64,000 nt of DNA from Neorhizobium sp. JUb45 (GCF_004343585.1 NZ_SLYW01000003.1:434001-498000); one strand, 5' to 3'; positions 9,206 through 19,061 are shown, counted from the stretch's first letter. The notes: a model not told the origin generated them from the letters alone. Program-made: numbers and translations.

Positions 9206-10535
9206 AAACCGGGTGGCCTGGAGCGAGGGCATGTTCCTTCGCGTTCAGCATTTCCAGCAGGCGGACCGATGGACGGAACGGCTGGTGCGCACCACGACGC
9301 GCGGCCTGACACCTTATCCATGGGGCGTTGCGGAAATCGGCATCGACCGCAGCGCGCTCGCCATCGGCCAGTTCGCGCTGTCCAACCTGCGCGGTATCCT
9401 GCCGGATGGCACGCCGTTCGAAGCGCCGCTCGATACCGATCTGCCGCCGGCCGTCGATCTCGATGAAAACGTCAAGAACGCCATCATCTACCTCGCTCTG
9501 CCGGCCCGCCAGCCGGGCAAGCCGGATGTGGCGCTGAATGGCGGCGCGCGCTTCAACAGCGTGCGCATGACCGCTTCCAACTACGAAGCCCCGGACGCCA
9601 ATGTCGAAACCGATTTCATGGCGCCGATCGATGTCGGCCGGCTGAGCCTGCGTTACCTGAAGACCGGTGACGACCTTGCCGGTTACGAACTGATCGGCCT
9701 TGCCCGCGTCATCGAAGTTCGTTCCGACCGCGCCGTCATTCTCGATCCCGATTTCATCGCACCAAGCCTCAACTGCGCCGCCGAGCCAAGGCTTTCCGAA
9801 CTGATGACGGAACTGCTCGGCATCGTGCGCCACCGCGCCGAGGCGATCGCCGAGCGCATCGGCGACCCGACCATTCGCGGCACGGCCGAGGTCGGCGACT
9901 ATTTTCTCTTGCAGATCCTCAACCGCGCCGACCCGATGCTGAAGCATATTTCCGCAAACGCGACGCGCATCCATCCGATCGATTTCTACGAGACCTGCAT
10001 CCAGCTGGCCGGCGAACTCGCCACCTTCACCACTGAGCGCAAGCGGGCGACGGATTTTCCGCCCTATCGCCATGACGACCTGAAGGCGACCTTTGCCGCC
10101 GTCTATGACGATCTGCGCGCCTCCCTGTCTTCGGTTCTCGAACAGGCTGCCGTTTCGATCGAGCTTGCGGAGCGCCGCCATGGCGTGCGCGTCGGCACGA
10201 TCAACGACCGTTCGCTGCTCAAGGATGCCGGTTTCGTACTGGCCGTGCGCGCCGAAATGTCGGCGGAAGATGTTCGTCGCAAGCTGCCGGCACAGATCAA
10301 GGTCGGCCCGGTCGAGCGTATCGCCGAACTGGTCAACGTCGCGCTGCCGGGCATTCCGGTCAGACCGCTACCGGTTCTGCCGCGCCAGCTGCCGTACCGT
10401 TCCGGCACGATCTATTTCGAACTCGACACCAAAAATCCGCTCTGGAAGCAGCTTGAAACCTCGGGCGCCATCGCCCTGCATCTCGCAGGTGATTTCCCTG
10501 GTCTCGAAATGGAAATGTGGGCCCTGAGAGAATGA
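9195..10535 (+). CDS. tssK: TssK (ImpJ/VasE) T6SS baseplate adaptor
   Basis: Encodes 446 residues. The N-terminus RVAWSEGMFLRVQHFQQADR is the TssK hallmark (consensus WxEGxFLxPQHFQ), and the C-terminal half contains RLPYRSGTIYFELDTKNPLW-like sequence (here split by QLPYRSG and YFELDTKNPLW). TssK links the baseplate wedges to the TssJLM membrane complex. The start is ATG 9195, overlapping fha by 11 bases; an upstream in-frame start would lie deep inside fha. It overlaps tssL by four bases (ATGA). Confidence 0.96.
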   Translation: MRNENRVAWSEGMFLRVQHFQQADRWTERLVRTTTRGLTPYPWGVAEIGIDRSALAIGQFALSNLRGILPDGTPFEAPLDTDLPPAVDLDENVKNAIIYLALPARQPGKPDVALNGGARFNSVRMTASNYEAPDANVETDFMAPIDVGRLSLRYLKTGDDLAGYELIGLARVIEVRSDRAVILDPDFIAPSLNCAAEPRLSELMTELLGIVRHRAEAIAERIGDPTIRGTAEVGDYFLLQILNRADPMLKHISANATRIHPIDFYETCIQLAGELATFTTERKRATDFPPYRHDDLKATFAAVYDDLRASLSSVLEQAAVSIELAERRHGVRVGTINDRSLLKDAGFVLAVRAEMSAEDVRRKLPAQIKVGPVERIAELVNVALPGIPVRPLPVLPRQLPYRSGTIYFELDTKNPLWKQLETSGAIALHLAGDFPGLEMEMWALRE

Positions 10536-12061
10536 CCAACGAACCCGCATCGAAATGGCAGAACCTGCCGACCGTCGTCGAACTGACCGAGGACGGCATC
10601 AAGAAAAAGCAATCGGCCGCCCGCATGGCCGAGATGCTGGACGACGTGCTCGACACGCCCGGCATTGACGACCTTGCGCCGAAACCGTTGCCGAAAGGCG
10701 GCTGGTCGGTGGAAACGCTGGTGCGCGACTTCCGCTTCGGCGGCGAGGAAGTGCCGACACTGGTGCGTTCCGCAGCCCCGTTGCTGAACCTCGCGCATAC
10801 GCTTCGTTACACCGACGAGCAGCCGGATATCGAGCAGCTGCGCCGCGTGGCGGTGGAAGCCGTCGGCCGTTACGAGCGTGATCTCGCAGGCTCCCGTATC
10901 AGCCCGGAGCGCGCGCGTGCAGCCCATTACATCATCTGCGCCACCGTTGATGACGTGGTGCTGAGCAAGCCCTGGGGCGTACGCGCCGGCTGGGCGCGTT
11001 CGGGTCTGGTCTCGACCTTCCACATGGACGTCACCGGCGGCGACCGCGTTTTCGATCTGCTCGACCATTTCCATCAGAGCCCGGGTGCCAACAAGGACCT
11101 GCTGCTGCTGATCTACCTGTCGCTGTCGCTCGCCTTCGAGGGCCGCACGCGCGTCTCGCCACGCGGCAATCTCGAGCTCGGCCGTATCCGCGACAGTCTC
11201 TACAAGACGCTGCTCGGCCAATATGGCGTATTCGAACGCGAGCTTTCACCGCACTGGAAAGGTGTGGCCGCCAAGCACAAGCCGCTGCGCACAGCCGTGG
11301 CTTTGTGGACTCTGATGTCGCTGCTCGCGCTGGTTTTTGCGGTCGGTTACCTGTTCTTCACGCTGTCGCTCAACGGCGCATCGGACGGCACCTTCCAGCG
11401 GCTTGCACAATTGCCGCCGGGTGAAGCGCCAAGCCTTCTCGTCAATCCGCCACCGAAAGAGGCGCCGCCAGAAATCATCGCCAAGGCGCAGGAGCCTCCC
11501 GTCAAGCCGCAACTGATGCCGCGGCAGCCGACCAAGCTTGAGAACTTCATGAAGTTCCTCCAGCCGGAGGTCGAAAAGAAGCTGGTGTCGCTGTCGGAAA
11601 GCAACAACCGGGTTCTGGTGCGCATCAACAATGCCGGCCTGTTCGACGTCGGCAGCGCCGAGGTCAGCGAAGAATTCAAGCTGCTGATCGCCCGTATCGG
11701 TGGCGCACTGGCGCAGGAACAGTTCCGCGCCGTCGTTGTCGGTTACACCGACAATACGCCGATCAAGACGCTGCAGTTCCCCTCGAACTGGCATCTGTCG
11801 GAAGCACGCGCCAAGGCGGTTGGCGAGATCCTGATCTCCTTCACCGGGCCTGATGCCATTCTCACCGAAGGTCGCGCAGAAGCCGATCCGATCGCCGACA
11901 ACGCGACACCGCAGGGGCGTGAAAAGAACCGGCGGACGGAAATTCTCGTGCTGGCCGATCCGGACGAAGCGTTGAGCGGCGCCGGGGTCAAATCTCCGCC
12001 TCTTGAAATGGATATTCGCAATATGCCGGCCAATCCGGCAGCAGGGGGCCTTTCGCCATGA
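10532..12061 (+). CDS. tssL: TssL (ImpK/IcmH-DotU) with C-terminal OmpA-like domain
   Basis: Encodes 509 residues. The N-terminal cytoplasmic DotU/IcmH domain is followed by one membrane span (ALWTLMSLLALVFAVGYLFF, about residues 255-275), a Pro-rich linker and a periplasmic OmpA-like peptidoglycan-binding domain (VVVGYTDNTPI, LSEARAKAVGE, NRRTEI). This is the evolved TssL type. The N-terminus MTNEPASKWQNLPTVVE places Thr at residue 14, the residue reported to be phosphorylated by PpkA in Agrobacterium. It overlaps both tssK and tssM by four bases. Confidence 0.96.
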   Translation: MTNEPASKWQNLPTVVELTEDGIKKKQSAARMAEMLDDVLDTPGIDDLAPKPLPKGGWSVETLVRDFRFGGEEVPTLVRSAAPLLNLAHTLRYTDEQPDIEQLRRVAVEAVGRYERDLAGSRISPERARAAHYIICATVDDVVLSKPWGVRAGWARSGLVSTFHMDVTGGDRVFDLLDHFHQSPGANKDLLLLIYLSLSLAFEGRTRVSPRGNLELGRIRDSLYKTLLGQYGVFERELSPHWKGVAAKHKPLRTAVALWTLMSLLALVFAVGYLFFTLSLNGASDGTFQRLAQLPPGEAPSLLVNPPPKEAPPEIIAKAQEPPVKPQLMPRQPTKLENFMKFLQPEVEKKLVSLSESNNRVLVRINNAGLFDVGSAEVSEEFKLLIARIGGALAQEQFRAVVVGYTDNTPIKTLQFPSNWHLSEARAKAVGEILISFTGPDAILTEGRAEADPIADNATPQGREKNRRTEILVLADPDEALSGAGVKSPPLEMDIRNMPANPAAGGLSP

Positions 12062-15000
12062 ACCCCATCGGCATGTTTTACACGCTCCGCTCCTATGTCG
12101 AGGCCTATGCGGGCCTGATCGGGAGGCGGTTCATCTCGGTCGTCTGGGTGGCGGCCATCTGCGTCGTCATCTGGTTCTACGGCTATCTTGCCGCCTATGG
12201 CGATTTCAAGCCACTGGCGAGCCCCACCAATCGTATCATCCTGATCGGCGTGATCATCGCCGCATGGCTTGGTTACCTGATCTATACGGTGGTTCGCGAC
12301 CGCCGCCGCGACAAGCAGCTGGTTGAAGGCATCGAGCGCGATGCCGAGTCCGAAGCCGCTGCCAGCCAGCAGGCGGAAGTGACCGACATCCACAATCGCC
12401 TGAAGGAAGCGCTGCAGCTTCTGCGCCGCGTCAGCAAGAAGCGGTTCGGTTATATCTACGAGCTTCCCTGGTATGTGATTTTCGGCGCCCCCGGTTCCGG
12501 CAAGACGACGGCGCTCACCAATTCCGGCCTGAAATTTCCGCTCGGCGATGCCCTGGGTAGCAATTCCGTGCAGGGTATCGGCGGCACGCGTAACTGCAAC
12601 TGGTGGTTCACCGATGAGGCGATCCTCATCGATACCGCCGGTCGTTACACCACGCAGGACGATCTCAACGGTTCGGCCAAGGCCGGCTGGGAAGGTTTTC
12701 TCGGTCTGCTGCGAAAGTATCGCCGCTCACAGCCGATCAACGGCGCGCTTGTCACGCTTTCGATCGGCGACCTTCTGACCCGAGATCCGGAAGCACAGCG
12801 CGAGGAAATCCGCGTCATCCGCCAGCGCCTGTCAGAACTGGACGAAAAGCTGCAGGCCCGCGTGCCGGTCTATCTGGTGCTGACCAAGGCCGATCTTCTG
12901 ACCGGTTTCGTCGAGTTCTTCGATGGCTTCAACAAGTCCGACCGTGAGCAGGTCTGGGGCACGACATTCGGCCTCGATGAAAGCTACAAGACCATCGACC
13001 TTCCCGACCGGTTTACGGAAGAGTTCACGCTTTTGCAGGAACGCGTCGGCTCGATGCTGATCGAGCGTCTTCAGCAGGAGCCGAATGCCGAACTGCGCGG
13101 CCGCATCTTCCGCTTCCCCGCCGAACTGGCAGCGCTCAAGGAACGTCTGCACGACGTCATGACCGAGCTTTGCACCGGCTCGAGGCTTGTGGAGCCGCCG
13201 CTGCTGCGCGGCATCTATTTCGCCTCCGGCACGCAGGTAAACGAGACGGCGGTTTCGACATCCAGCCGCGCCCGCCGCAGCTATTTCCTGTCGCGGCTGT
13301 TCAAGGATGTCATCTTCGACGAGGCCTCGCTGGTTTCGCGGGATCGACGCCTGTCGGGCAGGCAGCTATTGCTGCGCCGTGCCGCCTATGGCGTCGCGTT
13401 TCTGGTTCTGGCCGTCGTGCTGACCAGTTGGACGGCCACCTACTTCCAGAACAAATCCGCTCTCGCCGCAGCCGAACAGCATATCGATGCCTATGAGAAA
13501 CTGTCTCAAGGCATCAACGTGCGCGATGTCAGCGACGCCGACTTTTTGCGTGTCATGCCGGCACTCGACAATCTGGCCGCCGTCACCAACGATTTTTCCA
13601 AGGGTCGTGTCTGGCCGATCAGCTTTGGCCTCGATCAGGAAAACAAGGTTGCCGGCCGTCAGCGCGATGCCTATCAGCGCGCGCTGAATGCACTGCTTCT
13701 GCCGCGCATTCTCGTGCAGCTGCAAAAGGACATGGCCGACACATCCGACGTGGCGCGCACTTTCAATGCTTTGAAGCTGTACGGCATGCTGGGGGGGCTC
13801 GGTTCGATGGATCGGGAATTCGTCGAGCTTGAGACGCAGGACATGTTCAACGCGCTCTATCCCGGCGATGGCCGCGCCAACGCGCGCCTGTCGCTGACGG
13901 CGCATGCCGCAGCAATGGCAAAGGGCGTGCTTCCACCGATCGAACTCGATCCCTACCTGATCGCCAAGGCACGCGAAACCATCCGCTCGCAGAGCATTGC
14001 CAACCGTGCCTATGATATCCTTGCCGACTATCGCGCATCGCGCGCGCTGCCGGCATGGAATCCCGGCACGGCGCTTGGCCCGCTCGGCGACAAGGCATTC
14101 GAGCGCAGCTCCGGCGCGCCGCTTCGCGAAGGCATTCCCGGCCTGTTTTCCAGCAATGGTTACCGCAGCGTCGTGCTGCCGAAGGTTTCGGATGCCGCCC
14201 GCACGGCGATCGAAGAGACCTGGGTGCGTAACGAGGAAAACCCGGCCGGCAGCACGATCGATGCGATCACGCAGGCGACCATGCAGCTTTATTTCGACAA
14301 TTTCGAAAAACGCTGGGCCACTGTTCTGACAGACATGCGGGTAAAACCCTCGCAGACCATCAATGATGCAGCCGAGACAACGAAGACGCTGGCTGCAAAA
14401 CCGGTAACGCCGGTGGAAATGATCACCCGCTCGATTGTTGAAAACACCGATCTGCGCAATGCGGGCACCGAAATTGCGTCTGCTGCCGGTGACACCTCGG
14501 TTTCCTCCACGGCGCTGGCAGGTGTGGCCAATGCACCGGACCTCTATTCAGGTCTCCGTGAGGCGCTTGCCGCTCCAACGGATTCGGCGGTGACTGCGGT
14601 CACCGGCCAGTCCGCCGATGCGCCCAAGTCGCAGATCGGGCAGCTTCAGCCGGCCTTGCACAAGGTTGCAGAACAGCTGTTTCGCGCCACCACCTCGTCG
14701 GCGGAAATCGCCAAGGTGTTCGACGTGGACAGCCAGTTGACCGATGCCAACCAGGAACTGTTGCAGCAGGCGCGCCGCCTGCCCAATCCGGTCGATAGCT
14801 GGATGGCCGGCGTCGCTGCAGATGTCGGTTCGCTCGCGGTGAAATCGGCGCGTGGCCGTATCAACGATGCCTGGGCGGCTGAGGGGGCAAGCTATTGCTC
14901 CAGCGTCGTCACCGGCCGTTACCCGTTCGACCGGGAATCCTCGCGCGATGTGGCCATGAGCGATTTCGTGCGTCTGTTCGGTCCGAAGGGCCTGTTCAAA

Positions 15001-15546
15001 AGCTTCTTCGACGATCGGCTTTCCGCCTTCGTCGATACCAGCGCCTCGCCATGGGGCTGGAAAGGCACATTCGGTTCGGCCAGCATCCCGAGCGAGGCGA
15101 TCGCCCAGTTCGAAAATGCCGACAAGATAAACCGCGCCTTCTTCCCAGCAGGCAGCGAAGGTCCGTCTATCGCCATCAACGTCAAGCCGGTGTCGCTGTC
15201 GGATGATGCCAACGCCGTCATGCTGGAAATCGAGGCGGAACGCCTCGTTTATTTCCATGGTCCGGTCCAGGCAAAATCGATTGCCTGGCCTTCGACGGAT
15301 GCCAGCAATGTGTCACGCATCGCATTCCAGCCCGGCGGCTGGCAGCAGGCCATTACCGAAAATGGTGACTGGTCGCCGTTCCGCCTGTTCGATGGCGCCG
15401 ACATCACCACCGAAGGCAACGACCTGTTCCGCGCCCGCTTCACCCAGGCCGGCAAAACGGCCGAGTTCGAGGTGCAGTTCGGCTCCGTGCTCAACCCGTT
15501 CCGGCTGGAAGCGCTCAATGCGTTCGCCTGCCCGACACAGTTTTGA
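12058..15546 (+). CDS. tssM: TssM (ImpL/IcmF) inner-membrane T6SS ATPase-like anchor
   Basis: Encodes 1162 residues. Two membrane helices near residues 25-47 and 60-80 flank the N-terminus, a cytoplasmic NTPase-like domain follows with Walker A GAPGSGKT (143-150) and ILIDTAGRY around D192, and a third helix lies at about 440-462 before a large periplasmic domain. TssM spans the envelope and contacts TssL and the outer-membrane side. The intact Walker A matters because many IcmF proteins lack it; Agrobacterium TssM is reported to bind and hydrolyse ATP. ATGA overlap with tssL. Confidence 0.97.
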   Translation: MNPIGMFYTLRSYVEAYAGLIGRRFISVVWVAAICVVIWFYGYLAAYGDFKPLASPTNRIILIGVIIAAWLGYLIYTVVRDRRRDKQLVEGIERDAESEAAASQQAEVTDIHNRLKEALQLLRRVSKKRFGYIYELPWYVIFGAPGSGKTTALTNSGLKFPLGDALGSNSVQGIGGTRNCNWWFTDEAILIDTAGRYTTQDDLNGSAKAGWEGFLGLLRKYRRSQPINGALVTLSIGDLLTRDPEAQREEIRVIRQRLSELDEKLQARVPVYLVLTKADLLTGFVEFFDGFNKSDREQVWGTTFGLDESYKTIDLPDRFTEEFTLLQERVGSMLIERLQQEPNAELRGRIFRFPAELAALKERLHDVMTELCTGSRLVEPPLLRGIYFASGTQVNETAVSTSSRARRSYFLSRLFKDVIFDEASLVSRDRRLSGRQLLLRRAAYGVAFLVLAVVLTSWTATYFQNKSALAAAEQHIDAYEKLSQGINVRDVSDADFLRVMPALDNLAAVTNDFSKGRVWPISFGLDQENKVAGRQRDAYQRALNALLLPRILVQLQKDMADTSDVARTFNALKLYGMLGGLGSMDREFVELETQDMFNALYPGDGRANARLSLTAHAAAMAKGVLPPIELDPYLIAKARETIRSQSIANRAYDILADYRASRALPAWNPGTALGPLGDKAFERSSGAPLREGIPGLFSSNGYRSVVLPKVSDAARTAIEETWVRNEENPAGSTIDAITQATMQLYFDNFEKRWATVLTDMRVKPSQTINDAAETTKTLAAKPVTPVEMITRSIVENTDLRNAGTEIASAAGDTSVSSTALAGVANAPDLYSGLREALAAPTDSAVTAVTGQSADAPKSQIGQLQPALHKVAEQLFRATTSSAEIAKVFDVDSQLTDANQELLQQARRLPNPVDSWMAGVAADVGSLAVKSARGRINDAWAAEGASYCSSVVTGRYPFDRESSRDVAMSDFVRLFGPKGLFKSFFDDRLSAFVDTSASPWGWKGTFGSASIPSEAIAQFENADKINRAFFPAGSEGPSIAINVKPVSLSDDANAVMLEIEAERLVYFHGPVQAKSIAWPSTDASNVSRIAFQPGGWQQAITENGDWSPFRLFDGADITTEGNDLFRARFTQAGKTAEFEVQFGSVLNPFRLEALNAFACPTQF

Positions 15547-15557
15547 GGACGCCGCTC

Positions 15558-17015
15558 ATGCCCCCTCGCTCCGCTCTCGATCCGGTCTCCATGGAGGCCG
15601 ACCGGATCGGCTTTTTCGGCAAGCTTCCAAGCCATGGTGATTTTGTCTCGACCGGCCTCAGCCGGACGGTACAGGACGCGCTCGATGCGTGGCTGCAATC
15701 CGGCATTGCAAAGGCCCATCATCATGCCGGCGAAAACTGGGAACAGATTTTTGCCAACATGCCGGCATGGCGTTTTGTTGCCGAACGCGGCATCTGGGGG
15801 CCGTTGACGGTGGCCGGCGTGATCGTGCCGAGCCGCGACCGTGTGGGCCGCAGCTTCCCTCTGGTGATCACCGCGCAACTGCACGAGTTTACCGGCGACA
15901 CCAGAAAACTCTGCCTCGACGAAACCTGGTTCATCGCGCTGGAAGGCCTTGCCGAGACTGTGTCGCGCCGGGATTTCGATCTGGACACGTTTACCGCCAG
16001 CCTGAAACGGCTGCGGCACCTGCGGCCGTCCGACGAACATTTCGAACCGCGCGCAGGCAAAAGCCAGCGAGCTGATACATTGTGGTGGCGCTTCGACCCG
16101 ATGGACCGCCAGAACAAGGGATTTCGCAGCGGCGGCGCACCGCAGCCGACGGATTTTCTGGAATTGCTGATGGCGGGCATGGAGGCTTCTGCACCGTCAC
16201 CATCAGAACCCAAGCCGGCGCCTGAACCGGTGCCCGTGCCCGCGCCGGTGCAGCCACCACTTGCGGCAGCGAACCTCAATCAGTTCGAAGCCGAACCGGC
16301 CCCCTACCTCGCGCCTGCGCCGCTTGCAGAGGCCCGGAATTTTCGGCTACGGCATGACAAGGCCAGCCATGCCGGCACCCGCCTGAGCGTCAATGCCGAC
16401 GCCTTTCTGGCGCAGCACACACCCTTCCTGTTTGCGGTTGCCGATGGTGTGGGCGATAGCGCCGATGCGGTCGAGGCGAGCCGTCAGACGATTGCCATGC
16501 TGGCGGATACGGCACCGCAGGACACGATCGAAAGTCTTGTTCAGGAGATGAAGGGAAAGCTTGGCCGCGCACATGGCCTGCTGCAATCGACACCCGGTTC
16601 CTGGGGGCGCAAGCCGCCTTTGGCGAGCCTCGTTTCGCTCGGCGTGGTGGAAGACCGGTTTGCGTTGGTCTGGGCAGGAGACGCGCGCGCCTATCTGCTG
16701 CGCGACGGCATGATGCGCTGCCTGACGAAAGACCATGTGTCGGTCGGCCTGCGCCGGTCGCTGTCACGGGCCATCGGCCTTGCGGGGCAGCTTTCACCCG
16801 AAGTGCTTTCGGACGAGTTGCAGGCGGGCGACCGTTTTCTGCTCTGCAGCCACCCGCTGTCCCGCGTGATACCGGAACGCAGCATCGCCGAAATATTGCT
16901 GTCCGGCGATATCGACGACATTGCCAATACGCTCATTCAGGAAGGCCTGATCGCCGATTGCCGCGAAAATCTCAGTGCCGTCGTGATCGACGTGAAGGAT
17001 GGCAATGGCCGGTGA
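15558..17015 (+). CDS. TagF-PppA fusion: T6SS post-translational repressor fused to PP2C phosphatase
   Basis: Encodes 485 residues. An N-terminal TagF/ImpM domain (IGFFGKLPSHGDFV near residue 15, then WGPLTVAGVIVPSRDRVGR) is joined by a Pro-rich linker (about residues 215-245) to a PP2C-type phosphatase domain with VADGVGD and VWAGDARAYLLRDG, carrying metal-binding Asp residues. TagF and PppA are separate genes in Pseudomonas; the fusion is typical of Agrobacterium, where it represses T6SS. GAGG at 15545-15548 supports ATG 15558; ATG 15591 is a weaker alternative. It overlaps ppkA by 11 bases. Confidence 0.95.
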   Translation: MPPRSALDPVSMEADRIGFFGKLPSHGDFVSTGLSRTVQDALDAWLQSGIAKAHHHAGENWEQIFANMPAWRFVAERGIWGPLTVAGVIVPSRDRVGRSFPLVITAQLHEFTGDTRKLCLDETWFIALEGLAETVSRRDFDLDTFTASLKRLRHLRPSDEHFEPRAGKSQRADTLWWRFDPMDRQNKGFRSGGAPQPTDFLELLMAGMEASAPSPSEPKPAPEPVPVPAPVQPPLAAANLNQFEAEPAPYLAPAPLAEARNFRLRHDKASHAGTRLSVNADAFLAQHTPFLFAVADGVGDSADAVEASRQTIAMLADTAPQDTIESLVQEMKGKLGRAHGLLQSTPGSWGRKPPLASLVSLGVVEDRFALVWAGDARAYLLRDGMMRCLTKDHVSVGLRRSLSRAIGLAGQLSPEVLSDELQAGDRFLLCSHPLSRVIPERSIAEILLSGDIDDIANTLIQEGLIADCRENLSAVVIDVKDGNGR

Positions 17016-17901
17016 GCCGGGTTTCGCCGAGATAAAGAAGCGCTTTGCCGACCTCTGGCAAAGCCTTGTGCAGGATGGCAATGTCAGACGACCCGATGCT
17101 GAACGCCTGCTCCTGACCGACCGTGTACGCGCTGCGCTGGATCGCGGTGAGAGCCGGCTGCGCGATGCGCCTGTCGAGATCATCGCAAATTCGTTTGCCA
17201 TCGAAGACAGGCTGCATGAAGCCGCGTTGACCGAGATTTTTCGCGTCCGTCATCGCGATCTCGGCACGCTTCACGCAATAAAGACGCTCCGTCCCGATCA
17301 TGCCGACGATCCGGTGGCGCGGCGGATGATCCTGCAGGAGGCGGAAATCGGACTGCGTCTGCGCCATGGCAACATCATCGCGACACAGGCGCTGTTGCGG
17401 CTGGATGACGGCCGCCCGACCATCGTTCTCGAATGGTGCGACAGCAATCTTGGCGATCGGCTTGCCGAAACCCCCGCCTCGCCGGACGAGATCCGCACCA
17501 TCATGACCCGCATGCTGGACGGTCTGTCGGCCATCCACGAACAGGGCATCGTGCATTGCGACCTTTCCCCCGCCAACATTCTGTTCGGCACCCAATCACT
17601 GGAAAGTCTGCGGATCGCCGATTTCGGGATTGCCTTGCAAGGCGCCGGCACGCACCGGCAACTAGACCTGCAGTTTGCAGGCCAGCCGGATTTTGCCGCG
17701 CCCGAGCAAAAGGCGGGCGGCATGATCGACCACCGCGCCGACCTGTTTTCCGCTGGCCGCATTCTGTCGTGGATGTTGCGCACCTGCGGTGATGCCGAAG
17801 CGATCGAGCTACACGCGCTTGCAGGCTACCTGTCGCAACCGCTGCCGCAGGATCGCCCGGAAACGGCAAAGGCCGCCTTGCTGATGCTTGGCGGCCTCTG
17901 A
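17005..17901 (+). CDS. ppkA: PpkA, T6SS serine/threonine protein kinase
   Basis: Encodes 298 residues, a bare kinase domain far shorter than Pseudomonas PpkA and without membrane span or vWA domain. Visible motifs: ATP lysine in AIKTL (K93), catalytic loop HCDLSPAN (D186, N191), DFG at 206-208 and APEQKAG. The glycine-rich loop is replaced by a glycine-free LHEAALTEIFRV. It should phosphorylate TssL to recruit Fha. ATG 17005 is preferred to ATG 16999 because AAGGA (16995-16999) overlaps the earlier codon. It closes the operon, converging on the next gene 23 bases away. Confidence 0.92.
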   Translation: MAGEPGFAEIKKRFADLWQSLVQDGNVRRPDAERLLLTDRVRAALDRGESRLRDAPVEIIANSFAIEDRLHEAALTEIFRVRHRDLGTLHAIKTLRPDHADDPVARRMILQEAEIGLRLRHGNIIATQALLRLDDGRPTIVLEWCDSNLGDRLAETPASPDEIRTIMTRMLDGLSAIHEQGIVHCDLSPANILFGTQSLESLRIADFGIALQGAGTHRQLDLQFAGQPDFAAPEQKAGGMIDHRADLFSAGRILSWMLRTCGDAEAIELHALAGYLSQPLPQDRPETAKAALLMLGGL

Positions 17902-17924
17902 AAATCAATCGAAACTGACGTTGA

Positions 17925-19061
17925 TCAGTTCGCGCCCGGCAGCGGTGCCGCGGCCGTTGCCACGCTCTTCTGGTAGATGGTGAAGAGTTTTGCGAAATCG
18001 ACCATGCCGGCATTGGTGGCATAGAGCATGTCGCCATCAGCCATCTGGAAACGCTGCATCAGCGCCAGGTTGGAAATGTCCTTCATGTCGATGCGGTAAA
18101 CGGCAGGCTTGTTCGAAACGCTGTAGGTGGTGGCCACCTTCTGGGCGACGGCGCCCGCCACCGGCTTGTAGACCGTTTCGTTGCGCAGCAGATAGACATT
18201 GCGGGCATTGGCACGGTCATCCAGCAGACCACCGGCGCGGCCAAAGGCCTGTGCCAGCGTCAGCTTGCCCGGTTCGAATTCGAACTCGCCGACGCTCTTG
18301 AAGGCCCCGAAGGCGGTGAAGGTCGGAGCGTCCTTGCCGACATAGATCTGGTCTTCCGGCAGAAGATAGACGTTCTGGGCAGTGTCGTTCATCAGGCGCT
18401 CGATCGGCGCTGTGGCACGCTGGCTGCCGCGGATGAGCGTGACCGAAGCGGCACCCGGCGCAGAGGCCGAGCCACCGGCAAGCGCGATGGCATCCAGCAC
18501 ACGTTCCTTGCGCGCCGTCAGCGGGAAACGGCCGGCTGTGCGGACATCGCCATTAACGGTGAAGCCGGTCGAGGGCTTGTCGACGACAGTGACGACGGCC
18601 TGCGGATTGACGGCAGACCCCTTCAAGCCGTTGACGATGCGCGACTGCAATGCTTCCGGCGAGGATTCCAGCACGCGCTGACGGCCGACGAAGGGCAACG
18701 TCACCGTACCGGCGGAATCGACCGTGAACTTGCCGAGATTGAGCGTCTTGCTCTGGGTGGAAGAGAACATGCCCTCCTCACCGGTATCAAGGATGGTCAC
18801 CTCGATGACATCACCACGGCGCAGGCGCGTGTCGGCATAACCACCCGAGCGCATGCCGGCCAGACCGAGATCGGTCGGCGCGTAAGACATCGGCTGCGTG
18901 ATCGGCGGCGCCATGGGTGCATCCGCCAGACGGGTCACAGGAACGCGCTCTTTCGTGTTCGGGTCGACGGTGTTGTAAAAAGCACCAGCGTCCGGGCCAT
19001 CAGAAGGGCTGGCACATGCAGTCAAAAGGGCTAGAAGAACGAAGGGCGCAAGCTTCCGCAT
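17925..19061 (-). CDS. Outer-membrane polysaccharide export (OPX, Wza/GumB-like) lipoprotein
   Basis: Encodes 378 residues. The N-terminus MRKLAPFVLLALLTAC is a lipoprotein signal peptide with an LTAC lipobox. Next come a poly-export domain (LRRGDVIEVTILDTGEEGMF) and two SLBB-type repeats (FTVNGDVRTAGRFPLTARKE and FTAFGAFKSVGEFEFEPGK). Such proteins form the outer-membrane channel for capsule or exopolysaccharide. The start is ATG 19061 with AAGGA six bases upstream; GTG 19064 is in frame. No glycosyltransferases, Wzc-like kinase or flippase are adjacent, so the polymer served is unknown. Confidence 0.9.
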   Translation of the reverse strand: MRKLAPFVLLALLTACASPSDGPDAGAFYNTVDPNTKERVPVTRLADAPMAPPITQPMSYAPTDLGLAGMRSGGYADTRLRRGDVIEVTILDTGEEGMFSSTQSKTLNLGKFTVDSAGTVTLPFVGRQRVLESSPEALQSRIVNGLKGSAVNPQAVVTVVDKPSTGFTVNGDVRTAGRFPLTARKERVLDAIALAGGSASAPGAASVTLIRGSQRATAPIERLMNDTAQNVYLLPEDQIYVGKDAPTFTAFGAFKSVGEFEFEPGKLTLAQAFGRAGGLLDDRANARNVYLLRNETVYKPVAGAVAQKVATTYSVSNKPAVYRIDMKDISNLALMQRFQMADGDMLYATNAGMVDFAKLFTIYQKSVATAAAPLPGAN

